Origin: CAYMAT01 sp964388495
Lineage (GTDB): Bacteria > Patescibacteriota > Gracilibacteria > Peribacterales > Peribacteraceae
Length of the DNA stretch: 24,830 nucleotides
Direction: 5' to 3'
Assembly: GCA_964388495.1 (NCBI GenBank)
Contig: CAYMAT010000018.1
Coordinates: 1-24,830, forward strand
This document shows, one piece after another, positions 18,856-24,830 of this stretch (its first letter is position 1; every line of letters starts with the position of its first letter). The notes beneath the pieces are model-generated. The model was not told the DNA's origin and searched no databases. It saw only the letters and a program-made list of their open reading frames with translations. The translations under genes were made by a program, and so were the position numbers.

Positions 18856-19860
18856 ATGAACCTCGCCATCAACGGATTCGGTCGCATCGGTCGTCAGGCT
18901 CTGCGCATTGTTTTGGAAAAGCACCCGGACATCAACGTCGTCCTCATCAATGACCTCACGGACGTGCCCACCCTGGCGCACCTCTTCCAGTTCGATTCAA
19001 CATACAGGACGTTCCCGGGCAAAGTGGAAGCCGCTGCCGACGGCATTGTGGTGGACGGAAAAAAAATCAGAGTGACGGCCATCAAGGAGCCGGAGAACCT
19101 CCCGCACAAGGAGCTGAAGGTGGATGTGGTTTTGGACTGCACGGGACGTTTTACGGAGCGCGAGAAGGCCGCATTGCACCTGAAAGCCGGCGCCAAGAAA
19201 GTCATCATTTCCGCTCCCGCAAAGGACAAAGTGGATGGTACGTTCTGCATTGGGGTCAACGAGGAGACCTATGACGGGAAGACCATGCATGTGATTAGCA
19301 ATGCCAGTTGCACCACCAACTGCCTGGCCCCCATGGCCAAGGTGTTGAATGATGCTTTTGGTATCGAGAAAGGCTTGATGACCACCATCCACAGCTACAC
19401 CAACGACCAGCAGCTCCTGGACCTGCCGCACAAGGACATGCGCCGCGCACGCGCTGCCGCCATCAACATGATCCCCACTTCAACCGGGGCCGCAAAGGCC
19501 ATAGGGCTCGTGATCCCCGAGCTGGACGGCAAAATGCACGGCGTCAGTATCCGCGTCCCCACGCCCACGGGTTCGCTTACGGACCTGACGGTCATCACCA
19601 AAAAGAAAGTGACCAAGGATGACGTGAAGGCGGCATTCAAAAAGGCCGCGGCAAAGCCCATGAAGGACATCCTCCGTTATGAGGAGCGCCCCATCGTTCT
19701 CCAGGACATCGTGCAGGATCCCCACAGCTGCATCTTTGACGCGGAACTCACGCAGGTGATGGGCGACACAATGATCAAAGTCTTCGCCTGGTACGACAAC
19801 GAGTGGGGGTACAGTAACCGCCTGGTGGAACTGGCGGAGTACGTGGGCTCAAAGCTCTAA
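18856..19860 (+). CDS. gap: Glyceraldehyde-3-phosphate dehydrogenase
   Basis: Oxidises and phosphorylates glyceraldehyde-3-phosphate with NAD in glycolysis. The 334-residue protein has the Rossmann motif INGFGRIGR (residues 5-13), D33 in LINDLTD, which favours NAD over NADP, the catalytic SNASCTTNCLAP with Cys152, His179 in TTIHSYTNDQ, RRARAAAINMIPTSTGAAKA and WYDNEWGYSNR near the end. Start: ATG 18856 gives the canonical MNLAINGFGR; an earlier frame extension would overlap nfo. CATACT at 18836-18841 is a possible -10. It is convergent with the unknown gene at 19879. Confidence 0.97.
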   Translation: MNLAINGFGRIGRQALRIVLEKHPDINVVLINDLTDVPTLAHLFQFDSTYRTFPGKVEAAADGIVVDGKKIRVTAIKEPENLPHKELKVDVVLDCTGRFTEREKAALHLKAGAKKVIISAPAKDKVDGTFCIGVNEETYDGKTMHVISNASCTTNCLAPMAKVLNDAFGIEKGLMTTIHSYTNDQQLLDLPHKDMRRARAAAINMIPTSTGAAKAIGLVIPELDGKMHGVSIRVPTPTGSLTDLTVITKKKVTKDDVKAAFKKAAAKPMKDILRYEERPIVLQDIVQDPHSCIFDAELTQVMGDTMIKVFAWYDNEWGYSNRLVELAEYVGSKL

Positions 19861-19878
19861 ACTTTTCCGCACCCTGCG

Positions 19879-20655
19879 TTACTGCGGCAGATTGTGCCAG
19901 TCTCCGTAGAAGTGATGCCTATTCCTTCCTGTCGGAAAATGCCGGAAGACCTGGCTGTGGTCGATCATGTCCAGTCGGTCTAATTGTAGGCACAGATGGC
20001 TCAACTTGCTTGCCGTTGCGGAGAGCATCTCGGCACCCACTCTGTCCAAGCCGATTTCCGGATGCTCGGCGATCTCCTTCAATTGGTCGCTTGCACGGTG
20101 GGACACCACGTGCAGGCCGCTGAAAGGGAATTTGCCTGGCCCGATGATAGGTTTCATTTTGTCGGCATGATCGCGAATGATCGCTTCCCAATGTACGGGG
20201 TCGAGGTGCAGAGCCTGGGCCAGGAGGTGCATCTGAATGGATTGATCGGTGGGCAGTCTATTCTTGAAGTCCGCATTGTGATGCGGGGTTTGCATGCGCT
20301 CCCCATGCGTCAGGATGATGGCTTTGGAGAGCTTGGCCTGGAGCCTCGCCTCCTCTTTCATTTGTTGCCCAAATTGGCGGTATCCCGGATGGAGCAGTTC
20401 CTTGATTTTTGTGCCAAAAGACGGAGGCTGGATCAGCTGGTGTGCGCGGTGCCCCGCCTGTACCAGAAGCGACATGCTGGCGTCCGGCGGAAGAGTGCTG
20501 GCCAGTTCTATCTTGAGGGGGTCCGGTAACTCTGCAAACCTGGCCTTCTCCTGCGGGAGAAAGGTGTTCTGGGTGATGGCTACGTGCAATGGCTTATCGC
20601 CAGGCGAATGCTCTGGGAGACAATTGTTGCGCTGTGAGGAGAGGGTGTTATTCAT
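19879..20655 (-). CDS. Hypothetical His-rich protein
   Basis: A 258-residue soluble protein with no signal peptide or membrane segment that I do not recognise. It looks mainly helical and contains many His residues (HRAHQLIQ, TPHHNADF, LHLDPVHWEAIIRDHADK, RNRHHFYGDWHN). I chose ATG 20655 (MNNTLSSQ), not the frame's first ATG at 20691, because a good promoter ends 7 nt before it and overlaps the longer form. It is convergent with gap, with 18 bp between the stops, and divergent from the small gene at 20825. The His content could suggest metal binding, but no known motif is seen. Confidence 0.65.
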   Translation of the reverse strand: MNNTLSSQRNNCLPEHSPGDKPLHVAITQNTFLPQEKARFAELPDPLKIELASTLPPDASMSLLVQAGHRAHQLIQPPSFGTKIKELLHPGYRQFGQQMKEEARLQAKLSKAIILTHGERMQTPHHNADFKNRLPTDQSIQMHLLAQALHLDPVHWEAIIRDHADKMKPIIGPGKFPFSGLHVVSHRASDQLKEIAEHPEIGLDRVGAEMLSATASKLSHLCLQLDRLDMIDHSQVFRHFPTGRNRHHFYGDWHNLPQ

Positions 20656-20662
20656 TCCGCAG

Positions 20663-20691
20663 TGTCTAGCAAGTGTGCGCCCGGAAAACAA
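20663..20691 (-). promoter_or_regulatory. Promoter of the His-rich gene, apparently leaderless
   Basis: On the minus strand TTGTTT (20686-20691), a 17-bp spacer and TAGACA (20663-20668), then 7 nt to the ATG at 20655. Confidence 0.5.
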
Positions 20692-20824
20692 GGCTCTAAG
20701 ATGCCACTTTTCCGGGAAAAGCGTGGTGGCGAGGATAGCGAAAGAGTCGCTACTGTAAGCCGAAAATAAAGAGGTTTATTCCTAAAATTTTGCCCCCGTT
20801 CCTTTATCTGTACCATGCGTAGTC

Positions 20825-21046
20825 ATGCGCAAGATCGCAATCCCGCAAACCACCAAAGACGGCCAGGAAATCGTCACTCCGGAAAAGTGGAATCATCTTA
20901 TGGTGGAGCTGAAAAACCATCGCTACATGTATCACATGTTTGTGAGGGCACGTTTCAAGAAAGCTGGAATCCCCTTGGATGCACCTGTAACACAGGATGA
21001 ACTGACGCAGGAAATTCTGAGAGTGCAGATGCAGAAGTATCGTTAG
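20825..21046 (+). CDS. Small hypothetical protein
   Basis: A 73-residue basic soluble protein that I do not recognise: MRKIAIPQTTKDGQEIVTPE, then a helix with NHLMVELKNHRYMYHMFVRA, and VTQDELTQEILRVQMQKYR. It could be a small nucleic-acid-binding or regulatory protein, but no motif shows it. Codon composition matches the GC-richer host genes. Its last 92 bp overlap, on the opposite strand, the tail of the AT-rich gene at 20955, which I take to be a read-through of that gene rather than a fault in this one. TACCAT about 8 nt upstream may be a -10. Confidence 0.55.
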   Translation: MRKIAIPQTTKDGQEIVTPEKWNHLMVELKNHRYMYHMFVRARFKKAGIPLDAPVTQDELTQEILRVQMQKYR

Positions 21047-21602
21047 AAGTTTTTTGGGTTTCTTTTCGGCTTTTTGACCGGAAAGTTTCATTAGAGGCTT
21101 TCACTCTACAGTTGGTGCCCGAGAAAATATCAGTCATGTAAATTTCATTGAGTTTTGCAGCGACTCTTTCATTATCACACCGTCCTGTTTTCGTTTTCGC
21201 CATTTCTGGTAATTGGCGGATTTCCATTAATATCGCTGTTTCCTCCGGCAGCCAGTCGACAAGCCCCCGCTCTTGCAAGCCTTTGCGTTTGCCGCCCTGT
21301 AGCTTGTCATCAAAAAGCAGCAATGCTCTACGATGAATCTCTTTTTGAATGATTTCGCGCTCTGATGCATGGATGTGCATCCTTACGATTCTTTCTATTA
21401 CTCCTCCATTGGTTTTCTCCTTCGCACCATCGTACAGTTCTAAATCGGATTTTAGAATATTATAGATTTCCCGACACGTTGTATGTTGTCGATAGAGCAC
21501 GAGAATTTTCTCAACAAGTTCGGTTTTCTGATTAATGCGATTTGCCTCTCTATCAGCATATTTTTTCCCAACAATCATCGGAGAGGAATTGGAGTTAGGC
21601 AT
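20955..21602 (-). CDS. Hypothetical AT-rich protein, probably with a read-through C terminus
   Basis: A 215-residue protein of unknown family. Residues ~20-60 (INQKTELVEKILVLYRQHTT and REIYNILKSD) and ~105-150 (WLPEETAILMEIRQLPEMAK, ERVAAKLNEIY) each look like helix-turn-helix or SANT-like units, so DNA binding is possible. The part upstream of 21050 is clearly A+T-rich. The last ~30 residues (SALSEFPASVHPVLQVHPRG) are simply the antisense of the 20825 gene, suggesting that the native stop was lost. It lies 14 bp after dnaK on the same strand; a TAATAT box 6 nt before the ATG may give independent leaderless expression. Confidence 0.5.
   Translation of the reverse strand: MPNSNSSPMIVGKKYADREANRINQKTELVEKILVLYRQHTTCREIYNILKSDLELYDGAKEKTNGGVIERIVRMHIHASEREIIQKEIHRRALLLFDDKLQGGKRKGLQERGLVDWLPEETAILMEIRQLPEMAKTKTGRCDNERVAAKLNEIYMTDIFSGTNCRVKASNETFRSKSRKETQKTSNDTSASALSEFPASVHPVLQVHPRGFQLS
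21062..21085 (+). terminator. Hairpin after the 20825 gene, possible terminator
   Basis: CTTTTCGG (21062-21069) pairs with CCGGAAAG (21078-21085) with one wobble and an 8-nt loop, followed by TTT. It is weak, and lies inside the opposite-strand gene. Confidence 0.3.
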
Positions 21603-21616
21603 ACGATAATATTACA

Positions 21617-23503
21617 TCATTTTTTATCATTATCGTCCACCACCTCCGCGTCCACGGGGCCGTCCGTCTTGCCGTCCTGCGGGGGTTGCTGGCCTGCCTG
21701 CTGCTGTGAGGCATAGATGGTTTTGCCCATTTCCTGCGCTGCGGTGCCCAGTTCCTCCGTTGCTTTCTTGAGCTCCTCGGCCGTGGCGTCGTCCTTTTTG
21801 AGGACGTCCTTGGTGGCGTTGATCTTCTCGTTGACGCGCTTCTTCACGTCGTCGGGCAGCTTGGCATCGTGCTCGCGCATCTGCTTTTCAATGGTGAACA
21901 CCAGCGCATCGGCCTGGTTGCGCGCGTCAATGGCCTCACGCTTCTTCTTGTCCGCCTCGGCATTGATCTCCGCATCCTTCTGCATGCGCTCCACCTCGTC
22001 CTTGCTGAGACCCGTGGAACCCTGGATGGTGATGTGCTGCTCCTTGCCTGTGCCCTTGTCCTTGGCTTTGACGGAGAGGATACCGCTGGTATCGATGTCG
22101 AACGTCACCTCAATCTGCGGCATGCCGCGGGGGGCGGCCAAAATGCCGTCCAGGATGAAGCGGCCCAGCGACTTGTTGTCCTTGGCCAGTTCGCGCTCAC
22201 CCTGCACCACGTGGATCTCCACGGACGTCTGGTTGTCCGCAGCGGTGCTGAAGACCTGTGACTTGCTGGTGGGGATCTTACTGTTCCTCTCAATCAGTTT
22301 GGTGGCGACTCCTCCCAGGGTCTCAATACCCAGGCTCAGCGGCGTGACGTCAATGAGCACGATGTCCTTGTGGATGTCGCCTCCCATCACACCGGCCTGG
22401 ATAGCGGCACCGATGGCCACCACTTCATCCGGGTTCACGCCCTGGTGCGGATCGCGACCAAAGAGTTCCTTTACTTTGGCCACCACGGCCGGCATGCGCG
22501 TCATGCCTCCCACCAGCACCACCTCGTTAATCTCGCTCTTGCTGATGCCCGCGTCCTTGAGCGCGGCTTCGCAGGGCTTCACGGTCTTCTCGATCAAGTG
22601 ACTCACCAAAGCCTCCAGCTTGGCGCGGCTCAGCGTGAGCGTTAGGTGCTTTGGGCCGCTGGCATCTGCCGTGATGAACGGCAGGTTGATCTCCGTCTGG
22701 TTTGCCGAGGACAGCTCGATTTTGGCTTTTTCCGCGGCCTCCTTGAGGCGCTGGAGAGCGATCTTGTCCTTGCTCAGGTCAATCCCCTGCTCCTTTTTGA
22801 ACTCGGCCAGGATCCACTCGATGATCACCTGGTCAAAGTCGTCACCGCCCAGGTGCGTGTCGCCGTTGGTGGAGACCACCTCAAAGACGCCGTCGCCCAT
22901 TTCCAGGACCGAGACGTCAAACGTTCCGCCACCCAGGTCGTAGACGATCACCTTCTGGCTCTGTCCTTTGTCCAGACCGTAGGCCAGAGCGGCAGCGGTG
23001 GGTTCATTCAAAATACGGACAACCTCGAGGCCCGCGATCTGGCCGGCCTCCTTGGTGGCCTGGCGCTGCGAGTCGTCGAAGTACGCGGGCACGGTGATGA
23101 CCGCCTTGGTGACGGGGCCGCCCAAAAACGTCTCTGCGTCTTTCTTCAGCTTCTGCAGAACTTTTGCGGAGACCTCCTGCGGGAGCATTTCTTTATCGGT
23201 CACGATCACGGCACGGCCCTCCTTCCCTTCCGCCACCAGGTACGGCATCTGTATCGCTTCCTGTTTGACCTCGCTGAAACGGCGGCCCATGAAGCGTTTT
23301 GCCGAGAAAATGGTCTTGGTGGGGTTGGTGATGGCCTGGCGCTTGGCGGCAACGCCCACCAGAACGTCCTTATCCTTGAATCCCACCACGCTGGGGGTGG
23401 TGCGGTTGCCCTCCGCGTTGGGGATGACGACGGGTTCGCCGCCTTCAATGACCGCGACGCAGGAGTTGGTGGTGCCCAGGTCAATACCGATAATCTTGCT
23501 CAT
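21617..23503 (-). CDS. dnaK: Chaperone DnaK (Hsp70)
   Basis: The ATP-dependent Hsp70 chaperone that holds and refolds unfolded proteins with DnaJ and GrpE. The 628-residue protein starts MSKIIGIDLGTTNSCVAVIE and has GRRFSEVKQE, the second phosphate motif VYDLGGGTFDVSVLEMG, NEPTAAALAYGLDKGQ, the substrate domain beginning DVTPLSLGIETLGG, and a Gln/Gly/Asp-rich lid tail ending VDDNDKK. Start: ATG 23503 gives the canonical N terminus; an ORF extension to 23599 would read through the promoter and a repeat. A CIRCE operator overlaps the promoter, indicating HrcA control. Neither grpE nor dnaJ lies next to it here. Confidence 0.98.
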   Translation of the reverse strand: MSKIIGIDLGTTNSCVAVIEGGEPVVIPNAEGNRTTPSVVGFKDKDVLVGVAAKRQAITNPTKTIFSAKRFMGRRFSEVKQEAIQMPYLVAEGKEGRAVIVTDKEMLPQEVSAKVLQKLKKDAETFLGGPVTKAVITVPAYFDDSQRQATKEAGQIAGLEVVRILNEPTAAALAYGLDKGQSQKVIVYDLGGGTFDVSVLEMGDGVFEVVSTNGDTHLGGDDFDQVIIEWILAEFKKEQGIDLSKDKIALQRLKEAAEKAKIELSSANQTEINLPFITADASGPKHLTLTLSRAKLEALVSHLIEKTVKPCEAALKDAGISKSEINEVVLVGGMTRMPAVVAKVKELFGRDPHQGVNPDEVVAIGAAIQAGVMGGDIHKDIVLIDVTPLSLGIETLGGVATKLIERNSKIPTSKSQVFSTAADNQTSVEIHVVQGERELAKDNKSLGRFILDGILAAPRGMPQIEVTFDIDTSGILSVKAKDKGTGKEQHITIQGSTGLSKDEVERMQKDAEINAEADKKKREAIDARNQADALVFTIEKQMREHDAKLPDDVKKRVNEKINATKDVLKKDDATAEELKKATEELGTAAQEMGKTIYASQQQAGQQPPQDGKTDGPVDAEVVDDNDKK

Positions 23504-23519
23504 AAAGATTAGGAGTAAA

Positions 23520-23546
23520 TTAGCACTCGGTAGTATAGAGTGACAA
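23520..23546 (-). promoter_or_regulatory. CIRCE operator of dnaK
   Basis: TTAGCACTC (23520-23528), nine bases, then GAGTGACAA (23538-23546). The CIRCE consensus has GAGTGCTAA as the right half; the left half is perfect and the right half matches at 7 of 9 positions. It overlaps the -10 box, as expected for repression by HrcA. Confidence 0.85.
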
Positions 23547-23560
23547 AATGGCGGGGTCAA
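23532..23560 (-). promoter_or_regulatory. Promoter of dnaK
   Basis: On the minus strand TTGACC (23555-23560), a 17-bp spacer and TATACT (23532-23537). The leader to the ATG is about 22 nt and contains the left arm of the CIRCE element. Confidence 0.7.
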
Positions 23561-23609
23561 GCGATCAGCAATGAGCCATGAGCGATTAGCCATGACCATG
23601 CAGTATGCA
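23561..23609 (+). repeat. Left heptamer array of the S23 cassette
   Basis: Seven consecutive 7-mers beginning GCGATCA GCAATGA and including two copies of GCCATGA. It is the inverted counterpart of the right array at 23988-24029. ATGAGCGATTAG (23578-23589) is an exact inverted match to 24001-24012. Confidence 0.85.
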
Positions 23610-23638
23610 GAGAGAAAATAGTATAGAATACTTTACTT

Positions 23639-24004
23639 ATGGTTCGGCAATCCTACGAACGGCTGAAAATATGGCAAAAGGCCATAGAATTGACGGAATT
23701 TGTGTATGAAGTGACGCGAAAATTCCCCAAGGAAGAGCTTTTTGGTCTTCAGTCCCAGAGTCGCCGGGCGTCAGTTTCCGTTCCGTCGAACATTGCGGAA
23801 GGCAGTCAAAGGGAATCCGAAAAAGATTTTGCGCATTTTCTTATCATCGCCAAAGGATCGCTTGCAGAACTGCATACGCAATTGATTATTGCGAACAGAA
23901 GAAAATACCTTCTTCCCGCGCAATTTGATGAATGTTGCGCTAGAATCCGTGAGCTTCAGAAAATGCTTTATTCGTTTCATCATTCACTGATAGCTAAGAA
24001 CTAA
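23639..24004 (+). CDS. Four-helix-bundle protein, S23 / 23S rRNA intervening-sequence family
   Basis: A 121-residue protein matching the S23 (TIGR02436-type) family: YERLKIWQKAIELTEFVYEV, FPKEELFGLQSQSRRASVSV then PSNIAEGSQRES, and FLIIAKGSLAELHTQLIIAN. Members were first seen inside intervening sequences of 23S rRNA genes, but many are free-standing and related helical bundles accompany diversity-generating retroelements; their molecular function is not established. It lies between the dnaK promoter and obgE, away from any rRNA, and is bracketed by inverted heptamer arrays. Its last codons and stop (TAA 24002-24004) are part of the right array, so the gene and repeats look like one unit. The start is the first ATG, with no Shine-Dalgarno. 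Confidence 0.92.
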   Translation: MVRQSYERLKIWQKAIELTEFVYEVTRKFPKEELFGLQSQSRRASVSVPSNIAEGSQRESEKDFAHFLIIAKGSLAELHTQLIIANRRKYLLPAQFDECCARIRELQKMLYSFHHSLIAKN

Positions 24005-24029
24005 TCGCTCATAACTAACAGCTTATTGC
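23988..24029 (+). repeat. Right heptamer array of the S23 cassette
   Basis: Six consecutive 7-mers beginning TGATAGC TAAGAAC and containing TAATCGC and TTATTGC. They read as the reverse complement of the left array in the same 7-bp register. The array contains the S23 stop codon and ends 3 nt before the obgE ATG. Confidence 0.85.
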
Positions 24030-24032
24030 TTT

Positions 24033-24830
24033 ATGTTCCTGGACGAAGCCACCATTACCGTAAAGGGGGGCGACGGCGGCCGCGGCTGCGTCAGCTTCCG
24101 GCGTGAGAAGTACATTCCGATGGGTGGTCCCAACGGAGGTGACGGCGGGCGCGGCGGGGATGTGTACATCGTGGCCGACGAGAACACGGACACGCTCAGC
24201 GACTACGCTTCGCGCAAGAAATTCGAAGCCGGACGCGGGGAGCACGGCCTGGGACAGAACTGCGGCGGGCACGACGGAACGGATCTGACGCTCAAGGTTC
24301 CCCCCGGCACCGTGGTCACGGAAATTCTGGAGGATGGCACGCGCGAGCCCCTAGGCGAGCTGATGCAGACCGGCGACACCATGATCATCGCCAACGGCGG
24401 ACGCGGCGGATACGGCAACGCGCATTTCAAAAGCAGCACGCGCCAGGCGCCGGACTTTGCGGAGCTGGGCGAGCCGGGGGCAAAGCGCATGGTGAACCTG
24501 GAGCTCAAGCTGGTGGCCGACATTGGCATCATCGGCTACCCCAGCGTGGGAAAGTCCACGCTCATCAGCGTGATCAGCGCCGCGCGCCCCAAGATTGCCG
24601 CCTACCCCTTCACCACGCTGGTGCCCAATCTGGGTGTCGTCAAAGCCCACGACCGTTCGTACGTGGTCTGTGACGTGCCGGGGCTCATTGAAGGTGCCTC
24701 GGAAGGCAAAGGCCTGGGTCACGAATTCCTCCGGCACATCGAGCGCTGCGGCGTTCTGCTGCACCTTCTGGACCTGGAGCGCGCGTGGGGCGATGAGGGC
24801 GTGGAGGTGGAGAAGCTGGTGGCGGATTAC
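24033..24830 (+). CDS. obgE: GTPase ObgE/CgtA, 5' part (runs off the window)
   Basis: Obg is an essential ribosome-associated GTPase involved in 50S assembly and stress signalling. The visible 266 residues include the glycine-rich Obg domain (ITVKGGDGGRGCVSFRREKY, GGPNGGDGGRGGDVYIVAD) and the first part of the G domain: P-loop GYPSVGKST (168-176), switch I FTTLVPNLGVV (193-203) and G3 DVPGLIEGA (214-222). NKxD and the C-terminal region lie beyond the window. The ATG at 24033 follows the heptamer array directly, so its promoter is probably within or upstream of the S23 cassette. Confidence 0.97.
   Translation, partial: MFLDEATITVKGGDGGRGCVSFRREKYIPMGGPNGGDGGRGGDVYIVADENTDTLSDYASRKKFEAGRGEHGLGQNCGGHDGTDLTLKVPPGTVVTEILEDGTREPLGELMQTGDTMIIANGGRGGYGNAHFKSSTRQAPDFAELGEPGAKRMVNLELKLVADIGIIGYPSVGKSTLISVISAARPKIAAYPFTTLVPNLGVVKAHDRSYVVCDVPGLIEGASEGKGLGHEFLRHIERCGVLLHLLDLERAWGDEGVEVEKLVADY

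Noticed and set aside
19868..19892. CCGCA/TGCGG hairpin between gap and the convergent gene as a bidirectional terminator
   Set aside because: The stem is only 5 bp and neither side has a T tract after it.
22646..23512. 288-codon plus-strand ORF opposite dnaK
   Set aside because: Antisense of dnaK; its start overlaps the dnaK N terminus and no family is recognisable.
23561..24029. CRISPR-like array
   Set aside because: Units are 7 bp, degenerate and contiguous with no spacers; there are no cas genes in the window.

Overview
The window reads as a GC-rich chromosomal segment of a Candidate Phyla Radiation (Patescibacteria) bacterium, most like the Peregrinibacteria/Peribacteria group. This is inference from gene content and style: compact spacing, few Shine-Dalgarno sequences, many start codons only 6-11 nt after a recognisable -10 box, small secreted Cys-rich and TMTC-like proteins, and a VirB2-like pilin. 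UGA is an ordinary stop here (prmC, the KH gene, the oligopeptide-binding protein, the TMTC-like gene), so the UGA=Gly code of Gracilibacteria is excluded. A run of ten Ns at 5298-5307 shows that the source is a draft assembly.

Layout: 1-3245 holds the end of NAD kinase, an AT-rich orphan, purA and prmC (the last three on the minus strand). 3260-5752 holds a GT4 glycosyltransferase, a DUF721-like protein, rpsP, a KH protein broken by the assembly gap, and a pilin-like membrane protein. 5839-10423 holds another AT-rich orphan, tRNA-Val, a secreted protein, secG, a large anchored solute-binding protein and rplI. 10432-12968 holds an attenuator-like leader with a small unknown gene, a modular Cys-rich surface protein, a small unknown gene, a cold-shock protein and tRNA-Ile(UAU). 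12950-13201 is a tandem array derived from that tRNA gene. 13247-19860 holds an isochorismatase-fold hydrolase, an AT-rich orphan with a palindromic promoter, a TMTC/TPR protein, a tiny membrane peptide, cca, endonuclease IV and GAPDH. 19879-24830 holds three unknown genes, dnaK with a CIRCE operator, an S23-type four-helix-bundle gene flanked by inverted heptamer arrays, and the 5' two thirds or so of obgE.

Most protein genes are housekeeping: translation (rpsP, rplI, khpA, prmC, cca, two tRNAs, obgE), secretion (secG), folding (dnaK), purine and NAD metabolism, glycolysis and base-excision repair. The accessory layer is non-standard: repeats with 7-bp periodicity at four loci, a 30-bp palindromic repeat caught as a clean insertion in a tRNA-derived array, covarying hairpins within that array, and single AT-rich genes each with their own apparently leaderless promoter. 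The strongest leads are the S23 cassette with its inverted heptamer arrays, the covarying tRNA-derived array, and the branched-chain-rich leader peptide followed by mutually exclusive antiterminator and terminator helices. All structural and promoter calls were made by eye and no database was searched.
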